Below, one piece after another: positions 1 through 4,374 of a stretch of 39,892 nucleotides of DNA. Origin of the DNA: a virus; IMG/VR virus record IMGVR_UViG_3300029787_000123, positions 1 through 39,892 of that record; one strand, written 5' to 3'. The position numbers and the translations under genes are program-made. The notes under the pieces are model-generated. The model was not told the DNA's origin. It was given only the letters and a program-made list of their open reading frames with translations, and made no database searches. How positions within the stretch are numbered: position 1 is the first letter of the stretch; every line of letters begins with the position of its first letter.

Positions 1-79
1 CTTCTGTTAGGTAGTCCCTGACAGTCTTGTTGCAGTCGATACATGACTTGTCATACATTGTCTGTGTAATAGTAATCAT
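1..79 (-). CDS. Early hypothetical protein, 5' part (gene split by the window ends)
   Basis: The first 26 codons of a gene, starting at ATG 79-77. The start overlaps the stop of the upstream 64-residue gene as ATGA (79-76), which supports it. The frame runs off position 1 with one base left over; joining that base to position 39892 continues in frame into the ORF at 39878-39621. The joined protein is 116 residues. This N-terminal part carries a CIDC pair, with a third cysteine just past the junction, possibly a small metal site. I do not recognise the family. It is the last small early gene before RNA polymerase. Confidence 0.7.
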   Translation of the reverse strand, partial: MITITQTMYDKSCIDCNKTVRDYLTE

Positions 80-270
80 TGCCACACTCCATCATTAGTT
101 CTCCACTCCAAGCCTTCATTCTCTAAACCATGCTCAATGCAGTTCCAACAAGTTTCATACTCATAATCCCAATTTGTATCAGCTAATTCGCAGATAGCAT
201 CAGCAGTCTTTTGAGCATAATTGTTTAAGCTAGGCTCATGGTTTAACGGTAGTTCATTCTTGAATATCAT
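76..270 (-). CDS. Hypothetical early protein, 64 aa
   Basis: Small acidic protein with several Trp and Tyr residues and a CWNC pair in the middle (residues about 41-44). The start at 270 is preceded by an AAGGA ribosome site that lies over the end of the upstream gene; only one base separates the two genes. The stop overlaps the next start as ATGA, so translation is probably coupled. No family recognised. Its position among the early genes, between the sigma70 promoter and RNA polymerase, suggests a host-takeover role by analogy with T7 gene 0.x proteins, which is inference only. Confidence 0.7.
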   Translation of the reverse strand: MIFKNELPLNHEPSLNNYAQKTADAICELADTNWDYEYETCWNCIEHGLENEGLEWRTNDGVWQ

Positions 271-271
271 T

Positions 272-547
272 TTAGTATCCTTGTTGTTTTAGGGTTTCTT
301 TTTTGTAGTCTTCTAAAAGCTTTTCAAAGTTCTCAGGTCTAGCTAACGGAATAGGCATCTCCAAGAAATAGTTAGTCATCTTGGCACAGTTCTTCTTGTT
401 GGCTATAGGGTCTTTGGGTTGCCTGAAAAGTTTAGCCATGTATAGGCAATCCTCTTGGTTCTCAAACTTGATACCATGTATCTGAGTGTCATTGACCATG
501 ATGTCAGGCTGAGTGATGAGCCATAGTGTGTAGAATATCTCCTTCAT
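272..547 (-). CDS. Hypothetical early protein, 91 aa
   Basis: Unrecognised soluble protein, with a lysine- and glutamate-rich C-terminus. An AAAGGA ribosome site lies 8 bases before the ATG at 547. The first 44 bases overlap the end of the methyltransferase gene in another frame. An alternative start at Met17 (MVNDTQ) would remove most of the overlap, but the first ATG has the better ribosome site. It is followed at once by the 64-residue gene, in a tightly packed early operon. Confidence 0.65.
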   Translation of the reverse strand: MKEIFYTLWLITQPDIMVNDTQIHGIKFENQEDCLYMAKLFRQPKDPIANKKNCAKMTNYFLEMPIPLARPENFEKLLEDYKKETLKQQGY

Positions 548-1517
548 GTCTAGTTTCCTTTACTGGTTTAGTTGCCTTAGTGGATTGTAGCCCACCAAAA
601 ATATGAGTAAGCACATCAACAGTCCACCCATTACCAATCATCTTCTTACGTTGGGTATTTGAGATTGGTGTACGTTGTAGATGAAGGTGTAAAGCAGAGT
701 CATAAGGGTCAACAATACCAAATTCAGTGTATCCATCTGGTACTGTCTGGACTCTTTCAATCTCCTTGACTGTAAGCTTTCTCCACTCGTCATGTCCTAC
801 TGCTACTTTAGGTTCACGATTACCCCCTTGCATAGTGAGAAGGGTAGGGCACTTACCTAATGGACTGTAGACTGCTTTGGTAGACCTATAACTGTAGTGA
901 GCATACTCCTCTGCCTCTCCTACCTGACACATTCCATCTCTCGACATCTCCTTGTCAGTAATGTTGGTCAACTTACCTTGAGGTTCTACACCTTGCTCAA
1001 GAATATCTATTAGAGAGATTTCTTTGTCTTCAGGAAGTCCATCAAAAGGTATGTTAGTCCAGTATAGTCTGTGTCTACTCTGAGCAGAGACAAGATTACT
1101 GTTGATGGCTATAGGTTCTACTCCAAGATACTCAGTAATAATATCCTCTGACTCTTGGGACATTCTTACATTCTCAAGAAGGAAATACTTAGGCTTACAC
1201 TCCTTCAAGAGCCTGACATACTCAAAGAACAAGAAACTTCTTGGGTCATCAAAGTTAAGTTCTTTACCCCCTTGAGCATAGCTGAATCCCTGACATGGTG
1301 AGCCACCAATTAGAAGGTCTATATCTACATCTCCAAGTTGAAACTTATGAAGATTAGTAACATCTCCAACTGGAACAACATCATTCCAATTATATTGAGA
1401 AACACTTGAAGCATATTTATCAATCTCACAAGCAAAGTAATGGTCTACTTTAATCTTTGCTCTTTCTAAAGCGATACGTCCACAAGACATACCATCAAAT
1501 AAACTAAGTACATTCAT
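504..1517 (-). CDS. DNA (cytosine-5-)-methyltransferase
   Basis: Transfers methyl from S-adenosylmethionine to C5 of cytosine in DNA. The family motifs are in order: the AdoMet-binding FDGMSCGRIAL near residues 7-17, catalytic Pro-Cys-Gln at 74-76 in GGSPCQGFS, ENV at 115-117, QSRHR at 146-150, a variable target-recognition region at about 155-245, and GNGW at 295-298. At 337 residues it is a compact enzyme. No cognate restriction endonuclease is visible beside it, so it is probably an orphan that protects phage DNA from host cleavage. The start ATG at 1517 overlaps the upstream stop by one base. The last residues are encoded over the start of the next gene. An early position fits methylation before replication begins. 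Confidence 0.93.
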   Translation of the reverse strand: MNVLSLFDGMSCGRIALERAKIKVDHYFACEIDKYASSVSQYNWNDVVPVGDVTNLHKFQLGDVDIDLLIGGSPCQGFSYAQGGKELNFDDPRSFLFFEYVRLLKECKPKYFLLENVRMSQESEDIITEYLGVEPIAINSNLVSAQSRHRLYWTNIPFDGLPEDKEISLIDILEQGVEPQGKLTNITDKEMSRDGMCQVGEAEEYAHYSYRSTKAVYSPLGKCPTLLTMQGGNREPKVAVGHDEWRKLTVKEIERVQTVPDGYTEFGIVDPYDSALHLHLQRTPISNTQRKKMIGNGWTVDVLTHIFGGLQSTKATKPVKETRHEGDILHTMAHHSA

Positions 1518-1885
1518 TAGGCTACTTCCTTTCCAAATAATCTCTTTGCTAATTGAGTTTCAAATACAAACTTTTTGTTACTGTTTAAATTCTTTACTAG
1601 GTATGGTCTTTTTCTAGCATTTCTATTAAAGCCAACTAAATTCCATTTATTCCCTTGAAAATCTACAGTCTTGTTTATGTCTATGTTGTCATATACTGCA
1701 AATGTTTTAAGGTCTTTTTGCTCTTTAGTTTCTGCTCCCTTTAAACGTAGATTAAGTTTAAATGTAACTTCATCTTCATTGAATGATGCATTACCTACAG
1801 TTAAATCATAACTGTCTTGGAAACCTTCTAATACTGTTTGTAATTTATCTCTAAGTTCTTTTACTGTTTGTCTATCTAAAGTCAT
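1517..1885 (-). CDS. Hypothetical early protein, 122 aa
   Basis: Soluble protein of mixed alpha and beta character with a helical charged N-terminus and a basic C-terminus (RKRPYLVKN, then a Lys/Phe-rich stretch). It joins both neighbours through one-base TAATG stop-start overlaps (1885-1887 and 1517-1519), so it is clearly part of the early operon. Similar short proteins occur among unknown genes of marine phages, but I cannot name a family. Confidence 0.75.
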   Translation of the reverse strand: MTLDRQTVKELRDKLQTVLEGFQDSYDLTVGNASFNEDEVTFKLNLRLKGAETKEQKDLKTFAVYDNIDINKTVDFQGNKWNLVGFNRNARKRPYLVKNLNSNKKFVFETQLAKRLFGKEVA

Positions 1886-2043
1886 TATTTTTCTCCTTCT
1901 ATATAAAAAGTATAAACAACTATGTCACCTTTTTCATTGTCCTTAGTAAGTACATAGTCAACAGGACAGGTGTGTAACCAATCTTTAAATTTACTGTAAG
2001 CTTCTTCTTTGGTAACTCTCTTAATGTCTTCGTCTTCAATCAT
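1885..2043 (-). CDS. Hypothetical early protein, 52 aa (first gene after the host promoter)
   Basis: Acidic 52-residue protein beginning MIEDEDIKRV. The open frame extends upstream to an ATG at 2091, but that codon lies inside the -10 element of the sigma70 promoter at 2083-2110 and could not be transcribed from it. The ATG at 2043 has GGAG 8 bases upstream, so I place the start there. It is the first gene of the early operon. In T7 this place holds the anti-restriction protein Ocr, which is also small and acidic. That is only a positional analogy, with no sequence likeness seen. Confidence 0.7.
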   Translation of the reverse strand: MIEDEDIKRVTKEEAYSKFKDWLHTCPVDYVLTKDNEKGDIVVYTFYIEGEK

Positions 2044-2082
2044 GTTAAATACTCCACTAAATAAGTTAGAAAATATACTAGC

Positions 2083-2110
2083 ATTATGCATAGAATTAAA
2101 TGCTTGTCAA
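2083..2110 (-). promoter_or_regulatory. Sigma70-type early promoter
   Basis: On the minus strand: TTGACA (2110-2105, perfect -35), a 16-base spacer, then CATAAT (2088-2083, five of six for the -10). It is the best host-type promoter I found in the intergenic regions. It points at the early operon that runs through the methyltransferase to RNA polymerase, as the T7 A promoters do. The expected start is near 2076, leaving a leader of about 30 bases before the GGAG site of the gene starting at 2043. Confidence 0.75.
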
Positions 2111-2147
2111 CATTACTCATAACATTTTATTAAACCCCCTTATTTTA

Positions 2148-2240
2148 TTAGATATTAGCAGTTATTACCATGCCACCTATAATCATAATTATAAACAAAG
2201 TTATAAATATTCTATCTTTTATTTTGTCATCATTTCTCAT
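2148..2240 (-). CDS. Possible 30-aa single-pass membrane peptide
   Basis: Short ORF. A charged start (MRNDDKIKDR) is followed by an almost wholly hydrophobic stretch rich in Ile, Met and Gly, with stop TAA. An AGGGGG run lies about ten bases before the ATG. It sits upstream of the early sigma70 promoter, so it would need another promoter. Short hydrophobic ORFs arise easily in AT-rich DNA, so this is tentative. Confidence 0.3.
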   Translation of the reverse strand: MRNDDKIKDRIFITLFIIMIIGGMVITANI

Positions 2241-2262
2241 TTTAAAGCACCCCCTTTTGTAA

Positions 2263-2306
2263 ACGGAACAAGATTAAACTAACGGAACAAGAACTACGGA
2301 ACAGGA
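2263..2306. repeat. Three short direct repeats (ACGGAACARGA)
   Basis: Plus-strand copies of ACGGAACAAGA at 2263-2273 and 2282-2292, and ACGGAACAGGA at 2296-2306, so spaced by 19 and 14 bases. They are non-coding and sit between the terminator of the post-terminase operon and the early promoter. Spaced direct repeats can be protein-binding sites. T7 also carries arrays of short repeats next to its terminal redundancy. Function unknown. Confidence 0.6.
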
Positions 2307-2370
2307 CGAAACATGACTAGGAATTTTCTGTAAATTCTAGGCAAATTTCAAATATGAATCGTTCACTTTT

Positions 2371-2381
2371 TGAACAGTTCA
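2371..2381. promoter_or_regulatory. Palindromic possible operator TGAACAGTTCA
   Basis: Perfect inverted repeat, TGAAC and GTTCA around one central base, with another GTTCA ten bases to the left. It is shaped like a dimeric repressor site and lies upstream of the early promoter. It does not match the GTTC-N7-GTTC spacing of alphaproteobacterial LexA boxes. No binding protein is identified. Confidence 0.35.
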
Positions 2382-2407
2382 TAAAATAAACTAATTTTAT
2401 AAGACAT

Positions 2408-2440
2408 AAAAAAAGGGCTACACCGAAATGTAACCCTTTT
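2408..2440 (-). terminator. Rho-independent terminator
   Basis: Minus-strand RNA forms a 12-bp stem (arms 2440-2429 and 2422-2411) with a 6-base loop and one U-G wobble, followed by seven U. On the plus strand the same position is a C-A mismatch, so the hairpin is tuned to the minus strand. It lies just after the 28-residue ORF and ends the operon running from 3727. Confidence 0.85.
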
Positions 2441-2443
2441 AAT

Positions 2444-2530
2444 TTATCCTAAAACTAAAGGACTAAAACAAAGCATTATGAAGATTGTAGCTATGCAAAT
2501 AATCCCTAAAATATCTTCTAATTTATCCAT
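2444..2530 (-). CDS. Possible 28-aa membrane peptide
   Basis: Begins MDKLEDILGI and continues as a hydrophobic segment with two cysteines, ending LVLG before TAA. It starts two bases after the stop of the gp88-like gene, has AAGG nine bases upstream, and ends four bases before the terminator. That tight packing argues it is a real final cistron. A single membrane helix is expected; function unknown. Confidence 0.45.
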   Translation of the reverse strand: MDKLEDILGIICIATIFIMLCFSPLVLG

Positions 2531-2531
2531 A

Positions 2532-3134
2532 TTATTTAACCTTTTCTATGATAGTAGTAACTTTGTTTTTAGTGTAACAAAGTAAACAATCTTTGCATTT
2601 AGAATGACAATTAATACTAGGTATCTTTTCAGTTACATTATTAAATGTCTTATCAAAATGTTTAGGTGGTTTCTTTAATGGTCTATCTAATAGACTATTT
2701 GAAAAGATAAGAATTAAGTTTTTAGGTTTCTTGTTATTATCAAAATATCTAAAAATTAAATCTGTTCTTTTAGTCCATAGAGTGAAAGTACAATGTTTAT
2801 TCTTTTTTGTAATGTTCACTAAATTAATTAAATGAGTTTCATTAATTAATTCACCATGGGAACTAAACCTAAAGTAAAGACTGTTTATAGTAGGTAATAA
2901 AGACTGTTGAATAATACTTGAAGAAAGTAATCTAGAATTTTTAGAAAGAACTTTAGTCATATTCTTTCTATATCCAGTTAAGCTTTTCATTGAGTAACAT
3001 TTAGAACAAATAGAGTTCTTAATCTTACTTTGTTTTAAACAATATTCATTAGTAGAAGTATCTGTTGATATACTGTTTATTTCTTCCAGTTTAAAATATC
3101 CTTTTGAGATATGTATAGTTTCTATCGTATTCAT
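2532..3134 (-). CDS. Gp88-like cysteine-rich phage protein
   Basis: A 200-residue protein that resembles the mycobacteriophage L5 gp88 type of unknown function. It has an N-terminal CSKCYSMK (Cys43, Cys46), a central FRFSSHGELINETHLINLV and TLWTKR block (residues about 88-123), and a C-terminal cluster Cys176-x3-Cys180-x2-Cys183-x2-Cys186-Tyr. The clustered cysteines suggest an iron-sulphur or zinc site. The family link rests on my recall of the motif order, not a search. The SD (GAGGG, 8 bases before ATG) lies in the 3' arm of a hairpin, so translation is probably regulated. It is the main gene of the operon between the phage promoter at 4352 and the terminator at 2408. Confidence 0.65.
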   Translation of the reverse strand: MNTIETIHISKGYFKLEEINSISTDTSTNEYCLKQSKIKNSICSKCYSMKSLTGYRKNMTKVLSKNSRLLSSSIIQQSLLPTINSLYFRFSSHGELINETHLINLVNITKKNKHCTFTLWTKRTDLIFRYFDNNKKPKNLILIFSNSLLDRPLKKPPKHFDKTFNNVTEKIPSINCHSKCKDCLLCYTKNKVTTIIEKVK

Positions 3135-3139
3135 TTTAT

Positions 3140-3212
3140 AAACCCTCTTAGAAGTGAAATTTTAGCTTCCTAGAGGATTTAAGAGATAGAGTAGCATTAT
3201 AACCACTCTATC
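3140..3212 (-). promoter_or_regulatory. Structured leader that buries the ribosome site of the gp88-like gene
   Basis: Two adjacent hairpins in the minus-strand RNA. The first pairs 3212-3205 with 3192-3185 (GAUAGAGU with ACUCUAUC, 8 perfect bp). The second pairs 3180-3166 with 3154-3140 (14 of 15 positions, two G-U) and its 3' arm contains the AGAGGG ribosome site. The shared middle segment 3192-3167 can instead pair along its whole length with the upstream leader at 3806-3781, which would free the ribosome site. Confidence 0.6.
3167..3192. repeat. 26-bp inverted repeat, near copy
   Basis: Matches the reverse complement of 3781-3806 at 24 of 26 positions. Both differences become G-U pairs in the minus-strand RNA, so the two copies can form an unbroken 26-bp RNA duplex. 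The copies flank exactly the two genes 3221-3475 and 3479-3727. Confidence 0.85.
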
Positions 3213-3220
3213 TATCTTTA

Positions 3221-3475
3221 TTAGCTTATGTAGTCTCTTACTGGCTTAGTGCCTATTCCTATTGGAAAGCGACATTGAGTTATATAGTAAGACCATGCTA
3301 TATCATAAGCATTATATCCAAACTTGTTTTCAATTTCTTTACATATATCAGTCAAAACAAATCCTTTTAAATCACTTTTGAAAGATTGTTTAACTAGCTT
3401 ATCAAAGTAGTTTTGAACATCTATTTTGAAGATACGTTTATCTTCTTCATAGTTTGGCTTTGGTGTTTTACCCAT
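3221..3475 (-). CDS. Hypothetical protein, 84 aa
   Basis: Charged N-terminus (MGKTPKPNYEEDKRIFK), probably helical, then an aromatic-rich C-terminal half (YDIAWSYYITQCRF). No family or catalytic motif recognised. Only three bases separate it from the stop of the preceding 82-residue gene, so the pair is one translational unit. Both lie between the arms of the 26-bp inverted repeat, so they may be gained, lost or controlled together. Confidence 0.6.
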   Translation of the reverse strand: MGKTPKPNYEEDKRIFKIDVQNYFDKLVKQSFKSDLKGFVLTDICKEIENKFGYNAYDIAWSYYITQCRFPIGIGTKPVRDYIS

Positions 3476-3478
3476 TGT

Positions 3479-3727
3479 CTATACCCTTTCAATAGTAACA
3501 TTTAAGAACTTGTTAAATCTCATTGTAGGCATCCCTATAAACATTGTTCTATTTCCAGAATTACCTAGATAGAAATATTTTGAGTTATAACCCCAATGAA
3601 AAGCTAAACTTTGCTTTCCTCTAGTTATTCCGTAACGCTTAACGGAAGTTCTAGGAAGAAATGTCACTACTCTTCTTGAGATTAAAAGAGAAAGAATTTG
3701 AGTAAATGTAATTTTATTATTAACCAT
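3479..3727 (-). CDS. Hypothetical basic protein, 82 aa
   Basis: Strongly basic protein with many Arg and Lys in residues 18-40 (SRRVVTFLPRTSVKRYGITR), followed by a beta-like aromatic stretch. It may bind nucleic acid, but I recognise no family. An AAGGA site lies nine bases before the ATG at 3727. It is the first sizeable gene after the large terminase and follows a leader several hundred bases long. Confidence 0.6.
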   Translation of the reverse strand: MVNNKITFTQILSLLISRRVVTFLPRTSVKRYGITRGKQSLAFHWGYNSKYFYLGNSGNRTMFIGMPTMRFNKFLNVTIERV

Positions 3728-3780
3728 TGGTTTAAGTTCCTTATATAAAAATACTAGTGAAGCACTAGCAAGACAGATGC

Positions 3781-3806
3781 ACTCTATCTCTTAAACCCTC
3801 TAAGAA
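3781..3806. repeat. 26-bp inverted repeat, distal copy
   Basis: Partner of 3167-3192. In the minus-strand RNA it carries AGAGGGUUUAAGAGAUAGAGU-like sequence that imitates, end to end, the two local partners of the near copy (the SD arm at 3154-3140 and the arm at 3212-3205). It lies about 55 bases upstream of the gene starting at 3727. Confidence 0.85.
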
Positions 3807-3831
3807 ATTAAGCATTATTTCAGCTTAATTT
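3805..3831 (-). other. 9-bp hairpin in leader
   Basis: Perfect arms AAATTAAGC (3805-3813) and GCTTAATTT (3823-3831) around a 9-base loop. In the RNA it directly precedes the distal inverted-repeat arm and shares its last bases. It has only a very short U tract, so it is not a convincing terminator. It may shape the leader. Confidence 0.5.
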
Positions 3832-3948
3832 ATAACCAACAATGTCAAATAGCATAGGTGAGAAAACTAAATAAAGGCTAGGCATAGCAACCCACTTAAA
3901 TAATCTTTTAAGGTATTTTTTAAATAATGTAAAGCAATGAATAAATTA

Positions 3949-3977
3949 TTTATAAAGCATTAGAAAAAAACAGACAA
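3949..3977 (-). promoter_or_regulatory. Candidate sigma70 promoter
   Basis: Minus strand TTGTCT (3977-3972, four of six), a 17-base spacer, TATAAA (3954-3949, five of six). It would start RNA near 3942 and drive the genes at 3727-2444 with a leader over 200 bases long that includes the 26-nt element. AT-rich DNA gives such matches by chance, so this is moderate evidence only. Confidence 0.4.
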
Positions 3978-4030
3978 ACAAGAACACAAACCTAAAAGAA
4001 ATAATCAATAAAACTTCATCAATTATTCTT

Positions 4031-4047
4031 TCCGATACCTTATCGGA
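4031..4047. other. Tight hairpin TCCGATA-loop-TATCGGA
   Basis: Seven perfect base pairs with a 3-base loop, in non-coding DNA. No U tract follows on the minus strand. It could be an RNA processing or stability element, or a DNA recognition site near the genome end. Confidence 0.5.
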
Positions 4048-4210
4048 TGTTACCTAGTTATTTATAAGGATTTGCTATGATAGTAGTGACATTTATAGAG
4101 ACATACCACCACCACCCCATAACGATTTTAGAGGACTAGGGAAGGGCTATGGGGGTATTTGCAGCAGGTGTATCTACGTTAACCCCCTCAGATTTTTTTA
4201 TCAAAACCTT

Positions 4211-4288
4211 TTAATCCATACAATTACATTTATCACTGCACTTACGATTTAATAAAGCACATATAATTCTTTTAAAGTACCTATACAT
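4211..4288 (-). CDS. Possible 25-aa cysteine-rich peptide
   Basis: ORF beginning MYRYFKRIIC and ending in a C-x3-C-x-C cluster before the stop, with GAAGGG nine bases before the ATG. Basic and hydrophobic first half, metal-site-like second half. It lies about 65 bases downstream of the phage promoter at 4352. The ribosome site and residue pattern are suggestive, but the ORF is very short. Confidence 0.3.
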   Translation of the reverse strand: MYRYFKRIICALLNRKCSDKCNCMD

Positions 4289-4351
4289 TTTATCTAACCC
4301 TTCTATAATTACTTATAACTAATATATAATAGAGTGTATATATCTGTTCCC

Positions 4352-4370
4352 TCTAGTATGCACCCTATTA
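4352..4370 (-). promoter_or_regulatory. Phage RNA polymerase promoter, copy 3
   Basis: Minus strand TAATAGGGTGCATACTAGA. It shares TAATAGGGTGCATA and the final AGA with the sites at 28641-28659 and 37087-37105. It lies just downstream of the large-terminase stop and points into the long leader, like T7 promoters near the genome ends. Confidence 0.75.
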
Positions 4371-4374
4371 ATTT

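Larger units (their letters stand above)
2307..2443. other. Non-coding stretch between the early promoter region and the terminator
   Basis: No credible gene. AT-rich. It holds an 11-base perfect palindrome TGAACAGTTCA (2371-2381) next to a second half-site (GTTCA at 2361-2365), a likely operator-style element, and the terminator at 2408-2440. With the repeats at 2263-2306 this is one candidate for the physical genome end. Confidence 0.5.
3728..4374. other. Long non-coding region after the large terminase
   Basis: About 650 bases, AT-rich, with no long ORF on either strand. Contents by minus-strand order: phage promoter (4370-4352), a 25-codon ORF (4288-4211), GGGGGU/ACCCCC pairing (4187-4182 with 4156-4151), CCCCATA/TATGGGG arms (4115-4121, 4148-4154), a tight hairpin (4031-4047), a candidate host promoter (3977-3949), a 9-bp hairpin (3805-3831) and the distal inverted-repeat arm (3781-3806). 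In T7-like phages the terminal redundancy lies between terminase and the early genes, so this region is a prime candidate for the genome end. Confidence 0.6.

Noticed and set aside
573-588. 16-base sequence TGCCTTAGTGGATTGT shared with 37124-37139
   Set aside because: One copy is within the methyltransferase end and the other overlaps the RNA polymerase stop. A single 16-base match is near chance expectation in 40 kb of AT-rich DNA.
504-1517. A restriction-modification system formed by the methyltransferase with the HNH or PD-(D/E)XK protein
   Set aside because: The candidate nucleases are 20 kb or more away along the circle, in other operons, and resemble phage housekeeping or homing nucleases.
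2100-2282. Plus-strand ORF of 60 codons
   Set aside because: It lies across the early promoter and the leader of a minus-strand ORF, is AT-driven, lacks a family likeness, and would be the only plus-strand gene.
2361-2381. LexA (SOS) box of the alphaproteobacterial type
   Set aside because: The half-sites are inverted or spaced by 12 bases, not GTTC-N7-GTTC.
4058-4120. 20-codon minus-strand ORF starting MGWWW
   Set aside because: No ribosome site is visible and its composition follows a CCACCACCACC run; too short to support.
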